Shown in pieces: positions 18,092 to 26,928 of a stretch of 64,000 nucleotides of DNA (its first letter is position 1; each line of letters starts with the position of its first letter). The stretch is from contig NZ_ANFX01000032.1 of assembly GCF_000331285.1 (NCBI RefSeq), positions 105,009 through 169,008 on the forward strand, given 5' to 3'. Source of the stretch: Porphyrobacter sp. AAP82. GTDB taxonomy: Bacteria > Pseudomonadota > Alphaproteobacteria > Sphingomonadales > Sphingomonadaceae. The notes beneath the pieces are model-generated. The model saw only the letters and a program-made list of their open reading frames with translations, did not search any database and was not told where the DNA came from. The position numbers were made by a program, and so were the translations under genes.

Positions 18092-18733
18092 ATGGACCAC
18101 GATACCGGACTTTCGCGGCGGCATTTTGCAGGGGCGGCGCTGGGCGCTGCGGGCCTTGTGCTGGGCGGCGGGGTTGCCCGTGCAGCGGAGCAGGCGCAGA
18201 CCGCGGGCGGCGATCTCGGGCCGTTCTACCCGGTGATCCGCCCGGGTGACGACGATTTCGACATGACCCACATCAAGGGCCGCAAGGGCCGGGCGCTGGG
18301 CCGCGTCATCGAGGTCACCGGCCGCGTGCTCGACCGCAAGGGCAATCCGGTGCGCGGCTCCGTGCTCGAGTTGTGGCAGTGCAATGCCGCCGGACGCTAC
18401 GCGCATCCGGGCGATATCGCCACAGCGCCGCTCGATCCGAACTTCCAGGGTTTTGCGAGGCTCGTCACCGGCGCCAGCGGCGAATGGCGCATCCGCACCA
18501 TCAAGCCTTCGGGCTATGACAGCCCGATCGGCCACCGCACGCCGCACATCCACTTCGACATCAAGGGCCGCGAGAAGCGGCTCATCACCCAGATGTATTT
18601 CACCGAGGACTACGCCACCAACAGCCAGGACGCGCTCTACAGGCAGCTCGGCGAGGACGCGGTGACGGCGATGGCACAGCAGCAGGCCGAGGCCGATCGC
18701 TACCGCTGGGACATCGTGCTCGGCGAAGGCTGA
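18092..18733 (+). CDS. Tat-exported intradiol ring-cleavage dioxygenase-like protein
   Basis: A 213-residue protein starting with a twin-arginine leader (SRRHFAGAALGAAGLVLGGGVARA), so probably folded before export. The mature part matches protocatechuate/catechol intradiol dioxygenases: GSVLELWQCNAAGRYAHPGD, then IKPSGYDSPIGHRTPHIHFDIKG. The candidate iron ligands are Tyr in GRY, Tyr in SGY and the two His of PHIH. No other aromatic-degradation gene is near and the family includes exported members of unknown substrate, so I do not call it PcaG/H. GGGGGG precedes the ATG. Confidence 0.82.
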   Translation: MDHDTGLSRRHFAGAALGAAGLVLGGGVARAAEQAQTAGGDLGPFYPVIRPGDDDFDMTHIKGRKGRALGRVIEVTGRVLDRKGNPVRGSVLELWQCNAAGRYAHPGDIATAPLDPNFQGFARLVTGASGEWRIRTIKPSGYDSPIGHRTPHIHFDIKGREKRLITQMYFTEDYATNSQDALYRQLGEDAVTAMAQQQAEADRYRWDIVLGEG

Positions 18734-18740
18734 GGCCTGC

Positions 18741-19259
18741 TCAGCCGCCCTTCTTGGTGGCGATGATGATCTGGCCGGTGGTGACGGCCCCTCCCTCGCC
18801 CGCACTCGCGGTGACCGAGAGCGTCGCGCCGTCCTCTTTGCGCTCGCCGCCGATCATGCGGGTCCCGTTGGTGTCCATCTCGATCTGGATGTCGAACCCG
18901 GCCGCCTTGGCCTCGCCCTTGAAATGGGCGACGACCTTGTCGGCAGGGGCGCCCGCCTCGAAGGTCAGCATCGTCGCCTCGCCATCGGGCTGGTTGACGA
19001 GGGTGTTGGCGATCACCTTCGATCCGGGAAACAGGCTGAAGCCCTGCGGCAGATCGACCGGCACCGCGGGGCCCGAGCGCATCGTCGCATCGCCATCATC
19101 GCCCGTGATGGTCATGCTGGTCTCGCCGGTCGCCTTGTCGATGGTGTAGCGCGCGTCCTTGCCGTCCGCAGTGGTCACCTCGCCCGAGGTTTGCGATCCG
19201 CAGGCCGACAGCAGCAGCGCCGCGCCTCCGCCTGCGAGCATGGCTGTGACGATGCGCAT
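18741..19259 (-). CDS. Putative lipoprotein
   Basis: A 172-residue protein with a lipobox LLSAC at residues 16-20, so it is probably lipidated and membrane-attached. The mature part has alternating charged beta-strand-like stretches (YTIDKATGETSMTITGDDG..., GFSLFPGSKVIANTLVNQPDGEATMLTFE). It has no motif I recognise. It faces the dioxygenase gene tail to tail, seven bases apart, and is read in the same direction as holC after a 64-base gap. Confidence 0.7.
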   Translation of the reverse strand: MRIVTAMLAGGGAALLLSACGSQTSGEVTTADGKDARYTIDKATGETSMTITGDDGDATMRSGPAVPVDLPQGFSLFPGSKVIANTLVNQPDGEATMLTFEAGAPADKVVAHFKGEAKAAGFDIQIEMDTNGTRMIGGERKEDGATLSVTASAGEGGAVTTGQIIIATKKGG

Positions 19260-19323
19260 GTGCCTGTCCCCCCCTGAAGCTATCGGGGAGGAGCATCCCC
19301 CATCGCGGGGATTCGGTCAAGGG

Positions 19324-19758
19324 TCAGGCCTTCTTGACCCAGCGGCCCGCTTCCTGCGCGAAATAGGCGCGCTCCACCCCGTCGCGCCCGTCAACCGCGC
19401 GCCACGCCGCGCGCGCCTGCGGGGCAAGCTCGGGCGGGAAGAGCAGGAAGACGCGGGCAAAGCCCTCGGTCTCGCGGAAGGTGCCATCGGCGAGGATCAT
19501 ATGGCTCGCGCCGTTGAGCGGTGCGGGCGCATCGGACAGCAGCACCGGCTGGCGATCCGCGCCCGGGGCATCGGCCTCGCCATTGGCCAGAAAGCTCTCC
19601 GGCCCGGCCTGCCACAGGGCCGCGGCGATGGCAGTGCGCTGTCCGGGATCGGCCGAGACCACCAGCACCCGCGCGCCCTCGTCCAGCACGCGCCGGGCGA
19701 TGAGGGCGACAACCTTCTCTACGGGATCGTCGGTAACCTGCCAGAAATCGAGCTTCAT
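19324..19758 (-). CDS. holC: DNA polymerase III chi subunit
   Basis: A 144-residue protein. It has the chi-family N-terminus [33 protein letters not shown], and the later segments PVLLSDAPAPLNGASHMILADG and FARVFLLFP. Chi links the clamp loader to single-strand binding protein at the replication fork. The start overlaps the stop of the upstream membrane-protein gene by four bases. Its position downstream of pepA matches the pepA-holC arrangement seen in many Proteobacteria. Confidence 0.9.
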   Translation of the reverse strand: MKLDFWQVTDDPVEKVVALIARRVLDEGARVLVVSADPGQRTAIAAALWQAGPESFLANGEADAPGADRQPVLLSDAPAPLNGASHMILADGTFRETEGFARVFLLFPPELAPQARAAWRAVDGRDGVERAYFAQEAGRWVKKA

Positions 19759-20177
19759 TGCGGGCGCTCACCTTCCCCGGCCGGCCCGTCCATGCGCTGG
19801 AGCAGCCAATAGGCACCGAGCGCGCAGAAAGTGATCGAGATCAGGGGCACGGGCCAGAGCAACCCCCACCGCCCGTCAAGCATCGCCGCTGCGGTGCCGG
19901 GGAAGAGGGTGTAGACCCATTGGTCATAGTCGCGAAAGGCCATCGCCGGGGCGAAGATCACGGCGGCGGTGATGGCGATCGCGGCGTTGCCCTCCGGGCT
20001 GCCCCTGCGTCCCTTGCGCAGCAGCAGAACCAGCGGCAGGACGATCAGCGCCCCCAGCGCGAGCACGCCCCACGCGATGATCCGCCCGATCCCCGAGAAA
20101 TCGCTGGCGAGCGCCGGGCTGGCACTCGCCAGTGCCGCTGCCGCCACGCCTGCCCGCAGGAACCAGCGCATCATCAT
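19755..20177 (-). CDS. Small integral membrane protein
   Basis: A 140-residue protein. It has a cleavable or anchoring N-terminus ([21 protein letters not shown]), followed by a segment at [23 protein letters not shown], one at [17 protein letters not shown] and one at [20 protein letters not shown] recognise no domain. Three consecutive ATG codons (20177, 20174, 20171) are possible starts behind GGGGGG; the first overlaps the DUF2256 stop as ATGA. It lies between DUF2256 and holC in one operon. Confidence 0.65.
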   Translation of the reverse strand: MMMRWFLRAGVAAAALASASPALASDFSGIGRIIAWGVLALGALIVLPLVLLLRKGRRGSPEGNAAIAITAAVIFAPAMAFRDYDQWVYTLFPGTAAAMLDGRWGLLWPVPLISITFCALGAYWLLQRMDGPAGEGERPQ

Positions 20178-20326
20178 CCCCCCTTGGCCCCCGACTTCGC
20201 GTTTGCGCGGCAGCGGTCGGAACAATATTTCACATTGTCCCAGTCCCGCTCCCACTTCTTGCGCCATGCGAAAGGCAGCCCGCAAGTCAGGCAGGTCTTG
20301 GTCGGCAGATCGCTCTTCTTGCGCAT
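20174..20326 (-). CDS. DUF2256 mini zinc-ribbon protein
   Basis: A 50-residue gene found by translating the gap between pepA and the membrane-protein gene. It begins [19 protein letters not shown] and continues [20 protein letters not shown]. That is the full DUF2256 signature: CxxCGxPFxWRKKW...W..VKYCS.RC, with four cysteines in two CxxC/CxxxC pairs for one zinc. The function is unknown; similar proteins occur next to photolyase/cryptochrome-like genes in some genomes, but none is here. It starts 24 bases after pepA stops, and its TGA overlaps the next ATG. Confidence 0.88.
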   Translation of the reverse strand: MRKKSDLPTKTCLTCGLPFAWRKKWERDWDNVKYCSDRCRANAKSGAKGG

Positions 20327-20350
20327 CTTGGGGATGGCAGAAACTCCCCT

Positions 20351-21811
20351 TTAGCCTTCCACCACATCCCGCACGAACTGGTCGAGCAGGCGCACGCCAA
20401 AACCGGTCGCGCCCTTCTCCCAGGTGTGCCCGGGCTTCTGCGACCACACCATGCCGGCGATATCCAAGTGCGCCCAGGGGGTGCCGTCCTTGATGAACCG
20501 CTGGAGGAACTGCGCGGCGGTGATCGAACCGGCCTCGCGCGGGCCGACGTTCTTGATGTCGGCGACGGGCGAATCGATCAGCTTGTCGTAATTGGCGCCG
20601 AGCGGCATGCGCCACAGCTTGTCGCCGCTGGTCTGCCCCGCCGCCGAAAGCTGCGCGGCGAGCGTGTCGTCATTGGCGAACATCCCGCCATATTCGTTGC
20701 CGAGGCTGATGATCATCGCACCGGTCAGCGTGGCAAGGTCGACGATCCGCGCCGCGTCATACTGCTCCTGCGCCCAGTGCAGCGCGTCGCACAGCACCAG
20801 CCGGCCTTCGGCATCGGTGTTGAGGACCTCGACGGTCTGGCCGCTCATGGTGGTGACGATGTCGCCGGGGCGCTGGGCGGCGGCGTCGGGCATGTTCTCG
20901 ACCAGGCCCATCACGCCGATGACGTTGGCCTTCGCCTTGCGCGAGGCCAAGGCCAGCATCGCCCCCGCGACGGCCCCCGCCCCGCCCATGTCCCACTTCA
21001 TGTCTTCCATCCCCGGCGGCGGCTTCAGGGAGATGCCGCCGGTATCGAAGGTCACACCCTTACCGACGAAGACGGTCGGCTTTTCGCCTTGCGCGCCGCC
21101 ATTCCAGCGGATCGCCAATAGCTGGGATTCGCGCGCCGAGCCCTGCCCGACGCCGATCAGCGCGCCCATGCCGAGCGCCGTCATCTCTGCTTCGCCGAGC
21201 ACGGTGATCTCGACACCCGTCCCCGCGAAGGCCTCACGGCAGGCGGCGACGAAGCTTTCGGGGTAGAGGATGTTGGCCGGTTCGGTGACGAGACCGCGAG
21301 TGAATTCCACGCCCTTCGCCAGCGCCGCCTCGCGCTCCCATGCCGCAGCCGTGCCCTCGGGCGCGTTGACGACATGGACGGCGTCAAGCGAGGGGCGCTT
21401 GTCGGCAGGCAGCCGGGTGCGATAGGTGTCATGCCGCCATGCGCGCAGGCGCAGCGCGAGCAGCAGCGCGGCGGCATCGTCCGCCGCAAGGCCTGCACCG
21501 CCAAGGTCGAGCACCATCGCCGTCTCGCCCGAGACGAGATACTTCGCGGTCAGCGCCGCGCCCGCACGCTCGCAGTGGTGGCGGCGATCGGCGCTGCCCG
21601 CTTCGCCCAGCCCGGCAATGGCAATGCGCTTCACGCCGCCATCGAGGCTGGCGAAGCCTTCGAACACCTGACCCGCGCGACCCGAAAAGCGCGAGGCGGC
21701 CGCGCCCTCGACCAGCGCCGGATCGAGACCGGCCAGCGCCTGGCCCTGATTGACCACCCGCGCATGAAGACGGATTTCGGCAGGGGCGGCGGCGGTGAGA
21801 TGGATTTGCAT
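20351..21811 (-). CDS. pepA: Leucyl aminopeptidase (M17)
   Basis: A 486-residue cytosolic M17 metallopeptidase. The family signature NTDAEGRL is present. Metal-binding residues are seen in VGKGVTFDTGGISLKP and DMGGAGAVAG, and the C-terminal WAHLDIAGM closes the domain. It removes N-terminal residues from peptides. GGAG lies five bases before ATG 21811; the longer open frame upstream is spurious because it crosses the divergent lptD promoter. It heads the pepA - DUF2256 - membrane protein - holC operon. Confidence 0.95.
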   Translation of the reverse strand: MQIHLTAAAPAEIRLHARVVNQGQALAGLDPALVEGAAASRFSGRAGQVFEGFASLDGGVKRIAIAGLGEAGSADRRHHCERAGAALTAKYLVSGETAMVLDLGGAGLAADDAAALLLALRLRAWRHDTYRTRLPADKRPSLDAVHVVNAPEGTAAAWEREAALAKGVEFTRGLVTEPANILYPESFVAACREAFAGTGVEITVLGEAEMTALGMGALIGVGQGSARESQLLAIRWNGGAQGEKPTVFVGKGVTFDTGGISLKPPPGMEDMKWDMGGAGAVAGAMLALASRKAKANVIGVMGLVENMPDAAAQRPGDIVTTMSGQTVEVLNTDAEGRLVLCDALHWAQEQYDAARIVDLATLTGAMIISLGNEYGGMFANDDTLAAQLSAAGQTSGDKLWRMPLGANYDKLIDSPVADIKNVGPREAGSITAAQFLQRFIKDGTPWAHLDIAGMVWSQKPGHTWEKGATGFGVRLLDQFVRDVVEG

Positions 21812-21935
21812 GGACACTCCGAAGGACACTTGGAAACGCCGGGGCGGACTGGGCGCGTGGCCCCTGCGGCAGGCCGCGCGCGCCCTTGCGCAATGGCGAT
21901 TGCGATTAAGCGCGAGCGGTGCAATAGGCAAGGCC

Positions 21936-24347
21936 ATGTCGGGAGGCTTGCAAGACGCACCGCGCGTGGCCGCGCGCCACGCCCCGCGCTTCCCGGCGCG
22001 AGGATCGGTGTCGCGTATCGCGCTCGCCCTGGCGCTTGCGCTCGCCGCCGAGCCGCTCGCCGCACAGGAGACGCCGGCTCCCGCGCCGGCGCCCGCGCCG
22101 GTCGATGACCGCACCATGGAAGAGCGAATCGAGCAGGACCTGATCGGCTACGGCCACCGCCGCCCGCCTGCCGACCTGGCCGAGCCCGTCCTGATCACCG
22201 CCCGGGACCTCGCACCCGCCCCGGCCGCCGGTGCACGCCCCCCCCGCCGGATCGACTTCGAGGCACGCGAGCTCGCCTACAACGACCAGACCGACACCGT
22301 CACCGCGCGCGGCGATGTGATCCTGCGTTCCGAGGACCGCTCGGTGCGCGCCGACGCGGTCACCTGGGACCGCAAGACCGGCAAGATCATCGCCACCGGC
22401 AACATCCGCCTCGTCGACGAGGCGGGCAACCAGCTGTTCACCGATCAGGTCGAGCTGACGGAAGAATTCGATGCCGGCGCGATGAGCGAGCTGCTGATCG
22501 CCCTGCGCGCCGGCGGACGGCTCGCGGCGCGTTCGGCGACCCGCGGGGAGAACGGCGTCGCGGTGCTCGCCGATGCGACCTACACCGCCTGCCCGGTGGT
22601 CGATGCCGCAGGCTGCGCTAAGGACCCGAGCTGGCGCGTCACCGCGCGCCGCGTGATCTATGACCAGAAGGCCAGCCGCGTGCGCTTCGAGGGCGCGATG
22701 CTCGAACTGTTCGGCACGCCGGTCCTGCCCATGCCGGGCCTCGCGGTGCGCACCGACGGCAAGTCGGAGAGCGGTTTCCTCGTCCCCGATGTGCGCCTGA
22801 CGCAGGTCAACGGGCTCGAGCTTTCGGGCGAATACTACTGGCGCATGGCCGACAATGCCGACCTGACTTTGGGCGCCTATGTGTTTTCCAACACCGCGCC
22901 GATGGCGAGCGCGAAGTGGCGCCACCTCACCGAGAAGGGCGCCTATCAGGCAACCGGCTATGTCACCTTCTCCGACCGCGCCTCCGATCTCACCGGCGGG
23001 CAATCCTTGCGCAACGATCCGCGCGGCTACCTCGATGCCAATGGCCGCTTCCAGTTCTCGCCCGACTGGAGCCTGACCGGATCGATCCGCCTCGCCTCGG
23101 ACCGCACCTTCCTGAGGCGCTACGATATCAGCCGCGATGATCGGCTGCGCTCGACCATCAATCTCGAGCGCGTCACCGACAATTCCTATTTCTCGATCGC
23201 CGGCTGGGCGACACAAACGCTGCGGTTGAACGCCGACCAGGGCCAGGTGCCGCTCGCGCTGCCGGCCATCGACTACCGCCAGAAGATCGCCGATCCGGTG
23301 CTGGGCGGCAATCTGATGTTCCAGGCGAACAGCCTCGCGCTGCTGCGCAACGAGGGTCAGGACACCCAGCGCGCCTTTGCCGGCGCGCAGTGGGACCTGA
23401 AGCGCCTCACCCCGCTCGGACAGGTGGTGACGCTGACCGCACTGGTGCGGGGCGATGTCTACAACACCCGCAACAGCCTTGCGACCACCACGCTCGCCTA
23501 TCGCGGGACCGAGGGCTGGAACGCGCGCGGCATCGCCACCGCGGCGCTCGATATCGAGTGGCCCTTCGTGGGCAAGGCCTTCGGCGGCACGCAGGTGTTC
23601 AAGCCGCGGCTGCAAGTCGTGGCGTCCCCGCGCATCCGCAATCTTGCCGTCCCCAACGAGGATGCCCGCGCGATCGACCTGGAGGATTCAAACCTCTTCG
23701 CGCTCAACCGCTTCCCCGGCTACGACCGCATCGAGGATGGCAGCCGCATCACCTGGGGGCTCGACTGGGAATTGCAGCGCCCGGGCTGGCGCATCAAATC
23801 GACCATCGGCCAGTCCTTCCGCCTTGAGGAGCCGCGCCCCGGCCTGTTCCCTGAAGGCACCGGCCTGTCCGAGCGGGTCACTGATTTCGTCGGCCGCACT
23901 GAGGTGCGGTTCCGCAATCTCGTGCAGTTCACCCACCGTTTCCGGCTCGACAAGGACAGCCTCGCGATCCGCCGCAACGAAGTGGACGCGACGATCGGCT
24001 CGCGGCGCACCTATGTCGAGGTCGGCTACCTGCGCCTCAACCGCGACATCGCCACGGTCGAGGACCTGCGTGACCGCGAGGAGCTGCGCGCCGCTGCGCG
24101 CGTGGCGATCGGGCGCAGGTGGTCGATGTTCGGCTCGGGGGTCTTCAACCTCACCGACCGCGACGAGGACCCGGTGTTCCAGCCCGACGGCTTCCAGCCG
24201 ATCCGCACCCGCTTCGGGGTCGCCTATGCCGATGACTGCATCGAGTTCGGTGCGACCTGGCGGCGCGACTTCATCGACGCAGGGGACGCGCGGCGCGGCA
24301 ATGCGTTCCAGATCTTCTTCGCGCTGCGCAATCTGGGTTTCCGCTGA
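21936..24347 (+). CDS. lptD: LPS assembly outer-membrane protein
   Basis: An 803-residue protein. A signal peptide (SRIALALALALAAEPLAAQ) and a proline/alanine linker lead to an OstA-type domain at about residues 110-215 (IDFEARELAYNDQTDTVTARGDVIL...), followed by a long beta-barrel ending in aromatic FRNLGFR-like residues. Cysteines in YTACPVVDAAGC and late in ADDCIEFGATW fit the pattern of LptD disulfides. With LptE it inserts lipopolysaccharide into the outer leaflet. The start at ATG 21936 is chosen because earlier codons overlap pepA. It is followed by surA, its folding helper. Confidence 0.93.
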   Translation: MSGGLQDAPRVAARHAPRFPARGSVSRIALALALALAAEPLAAQETPAPAPAPAPVDDRTMEERIEQDLIGYGHRRPPADLAEPVLITARDLAPAPAAGARPPRRIDFEARELAYNDQTDTVTARGDVILRSEDRSVRADAVTWDRKTGKIIATGNIRLVDEAGNQLFTDQVELTEEFDAGAMSELLIALRAGGRLAARSATRGENGVAVLADATYTACPVVDAAGCAKDPSWRVTARRVIYDQKASRVRFEGAMLELFGTPVLPMPGLAVRTDGKSESGFLVPDVRLTQVNGLELSGEYYWRMADNADLTLGAYVFSNTAPMASAKWRHLTEKGAYQATGYVTFSDRASDLTGGQSLRNDPRGYLDANGRFQFSPDWSLTGSIRLASDRTFLRRYDISRDDRLRSTINLERVTDNSYFSIAGWATQTLRLNADQGQVPLALPAIDYRQKIADPVLGGNLMFQANSLALLRNEGQDTQRAFAGAQWDLKRLTPLGQVVTLTALVRGDVYNTRNSLATTTLAYRGTEGWNARGIATAALDIEWPFVGKAFGGTQVFKPRLQVVASPRIRNLAVPNEDARAIDLEDSNLFALNRFPGYDRIEDGSRITWGLDWELQRPGWRIKSTIGQSFRLEEPRPGLFPEGTGLSERVTDFVGRTEVRFRNLVQFTHRFRLDKDSLAIRRNEVDATIGSRRTYVEVGYLRLNRDIATVEDLRDREELRAAARVAIGRRWSMFGSGVFNLTDRDEDPVFQPDGFQPIRTRFGVAYADDCIEFGATWRRDFIDAGDARRGNAFQIFFALRNLGFR

Positions 24348-24534
24348 TCCCCCGCCTGGCATCTGCAAGAATTGGCAGGGCGCGCAAATCGCGTTAAGGA
24401 GCCGACCGCGGCAAGCTGGCCAGAGGGTGCGGGATCGCCCGGGGCTCAGCTTTCATTCAGCCGGTGCGCGGCATCGGCAACACGGCAGCGTGCGCTTGGC
24501 ACGCCGGCAATGGCCACAAGGCGGGATTGAACGA

Positions 24535-25908
24535 GTGAGTGTGAAGCTGTTTTCGAAGGCGCTTTTCGCCAGGACCGGAACCGCGCTGGCAGGGGCCGCG
24601 ATGCTCGGCCTTGCCGCAGCGCCTATGGCCGCGGGCGCGCAGACCGTCGCCGTGCCGACCGCCGACAACCCCTTCGGCCTGCCCGAGGATATCACCCTGT
24701 TCGGCAAGGCCGACCCGGACAAGCGCACCGCGACCGCCATCGTCAACGGCTTCGTCATCACCGGCACCGACATCGACCAGCGCGTCGCGCTGGTGACCTC
24801 GGCCTCCGAAGCGCCGATTTCCGAGGAAGAGATGCTGCGCCTGCGCGTCCAGGTGCTGCGCAACCTCATCGACGAGACGCTGCGCATCCAGGCCGCCGAG
24901 GCCGACGAGGTCCAGGCCAAGCGCGAGGAGATCGAGGAGACCTACCAGCAGCTCGCCGCGCAGAACTTCGCCGGCGATCCCAAGAAGATGGACGCCTATC
25001 TCGAATCGATCGGCTCCTCGGCCGCATCGCTCAAGCGCCAGATCGAAGGAGAAGTGGCGTGGGACAACCTGCTGCGCCGCAACGTCATGCCGCGCGTCAA
25101 TGTCTCGGCCGAAGAGGTCAATGAAGTCCTCGAGCGGATGAAAGCGGCCAAGGGCACCGACGAATACCGGCTGGGCGAGATCTACCTTTCCGCGACCACC
25201 GAAAACCGCGCAGCGGTGCTCCAGAACGCGCAGGCGATCATGCAGCAGTTGCAGCAGGGCGGCAGCTTCGTTGCCTATGCGCGGCAATATTCCGAGGCGA
25301 GCACGCAGGTCGTCGGCGGGGACCTCGGCTGGGTGCGTGCCGGCCAGCTGCCCCCGCAGCTGGCCGCCGCGGTGCGCACCATGCAGCCCGGCCAGCTCGG
25401 CGGTCCGATCGAAATCCCGGGCGGCTTGTCGATCATCTACCTCATCAACAAGCGCCAGGTGCTGATGCCCGACCCGGCCGAGGCGCTGCTGAGCCTCAAG
25501 CAGATCTCGATCGCTTTCGCGCCCGGCGTCACGCAGGAACAGGCCGAAGCCAAGGTTGACGCTTTCGGCCAGTATCTCAGCGCGTTGCGCGGCTGCGCCG
25601 ATGTCGAGGCGGGCGCGGCGAAGATCGGCGCCGAGGTGATTGCGAACGACCAGATCAAGGCGGCCAACCTGCCCCCGCAGCTGCGCGACATCGTCCTCCA
25701 GCTCCAGATCGGCCAGGCCACCCCGCCCTTCGGCGGCATCCAGGAAGGCGTGCGCGTGCTGATGCTGTGCGGGCGCGAGGATCCCAAGGATGCGGGCGCG
25801 CCGACCTTCCAGGCGGTGATGAAGCAGATCGAGGACGACCGGGTCAACAAGCAGGCCCAGCGCCTGATGCGCGACCTGCGCAATGACGCCTATATCGAGT
25901 ACAATTGA
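24535..25908 (+). CDS. surA: Periplasmic chaperone / peptidyl-prolyl isomerase SurA
   Basis: A 457-residue protein. GTG 24535 has AAGGCGGGA upstream and gives a signal peptide ending in AAGAQ. A SurA N-terminal domain follows (IVNGFVITGTDIDQRVALV, LRNLIDETLRIQAAE). One parvulin domain is clear (YRLGEIYLSATTENRA, FVAYARQYSEAS, GGDLGWVRAGQLPPQL), and a second degenerate one lies after residue 330 (LSLKQISIAFAPGVTQEQA). It escorts outer-membrane proteins such as LptD. The stop overlaps the pdxA start by four bases. Confidence 0.92.
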   Translation: MSVKLFSKALFARTGTALAGAAMLGLAAAPMAAGAQTVAVPTADNPFGLPEDITLFGKADPDKRTATAIVNGFVITGTDIDQRVALVTSASEAPISEEEMLRLRVQVLRNLIDETLRIQAAEADEVQAKREEIEETYQQLAAQNFAGDPKKMDAYLESIGSSAASLKRQIEGEVAWDNLLRRNVMPRVNVSAEEVNEVLERMKAAKGTDEYRLGEIYLSATTENRAAVLQNAQAIMQQLQQGGSFVAYARQYSEASTQVVGGDLGWVRAGQLPPQLAAAVRTMQPGQLGGPIEIPGGLSIIYLINKRQVLMPDPAEALLSLKQISIAFAPGVTQEQAEAKVDAFGQYLSALRGCADVEAGAAKIGAEVIANDQIKAANLPPQLRDIVLQLQIGQATPPFGGIQEGVRVLMLCGREDPKDAGAPTFQAVMKQIEDDRVNKQAQRLMRDLRNDAYIEYN

Positions 25909-26924
25909 CCGCACTTTCTGCACCTCTCGCCATATCGCTCGGTGATCCGGCCGGCATCGGGCCCGAGGTGATCCTCGGCGCCTGGACGCGGCTGGGGTCC
26001 GGGGGCGGCGCGCCGCCGGCCTTCGTGGTCGGCGGGCCGGAGCTGCTGCGCGCCTGCGCCGAGGCGCTCGGCATCGACTGCCCGATCATTCCCATCGCCG
26101 ACCCGTCCGAGGCGGCCTATGCCTGCGCCGTGGGCCTGCCGGTCCTCGCCCTCCTCGACGGGCCGTGGCAGCCTGCCCGCCCCTCGGCCGACGGCGCGCG
26201 GCTGGCGCTTGCCTCGCTCGAGTGGGCGGCGCGCTGCGTGCGCGCGGGCGCTGCCTCGGGCGTGGTCACCGCGCCGGTCTCCAAGGGCGCGCTCGCCGCG
26301 ATCGGCTGGGACTACCCCGGCCAGACCGAGTTCCTCGCCGACGCCTGCGCCCGCCCCTATCGCGACGCGGTGATGATGCTCGCCGGGCCGGCCTTGCGCA
26401 CCGTCCCGCTCACCGTCCACGTGGCCCTCGCCGAGGTGCCCACGCTGCTCTCGGCCGAGCTGATCGTCCACAAGGCCCGCATCGTCGCCGCTGGCCTCAC
26501 CCGCGACTTCGGCATCGCGCAGCCGCGCCTCGCCGTCGCCGCCCTCAACCCCCATGCGGGCGAGCAGGGCCAGTTCGGGGACGAGGAGGCGAGGCTGATC
26601 GCGCCTGCCATCGCCGCCCTTAGGGCCGAGGGCCTCGCCGTCACCGGCCCTGTCCCGGGCGACGCGCTGTTCACCCCCCGCGCCCGCGAGACCTACGACG
26701 CGGCGCTGTGCATGTACCACGACCAGGCGCTCATCCCCCTCAAGGCGCTCGCCTTTGACGAGGGGGTCAATGTCACGCTCGGCCTGCCCATCATCCGCAC
26801 CTCGCCCGACCACGGCACCGCCTACGACATCGCCGGGCAAGGCAAGGCCGATCCCGGCGCGATGGCCGCCGCCATCGCCATGGCCGCGCAGATGGTGCGC
26901 GCGCGGGCCCGCGCCGGTGCCTGA
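25905..26924 (+). CDS. pdxA: 4-hydroxythreonine-4-phosphate dehydrogenase
   Basis: A 339-residue PdxA of pyridoxal phosphate synthesis. ISLGDPAGIGPEV is at the N-terminus, followed by VTAPVSKGAL, GQTEFLAD, LNPHAGEQGQFGDEE and MYHDQALIPLKAL, with the metal-binding histidines in the last two motifs, and finally RTSPDHGTAYDIAGQGKAD. The start is an unusual TTG at 25905 whose bases overlap the surA stop (TTGA), so translation is coupled. It lies in the conserved lptD-surA-pdxA-rsmA order. Confidence 0.95.
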   Translation: MTALSAPLAISLGDPAGIGPEVILGAWTRLGSGGGAPPAFVVGGPELLRACAEALGIDCPIIPIADPSEAAYACAVGLPVLALLDGPWQPARPSADGARLALASLEWAARCVRAGAASGVVTAPVSKGALAAIGWDYPGQTEFLADACARPYRDAVMMLAGPALRTVPLTVHVALAEVPTLLSAELIVHKARIVAAGLTRDFGIAQPRLAVAALNPHAGEQGQFGDEEARLIAPAIAALRAEGLAVTGPVPGDALFTPRARETYDAALCMYHDQALIPLKALAFDEGVNVTLGLPIIRTSPDHGTAYDIAGQGKADPGAMAAAIAMAAQMVRARARAGA

Positions 26925-26928
26925 CCAC

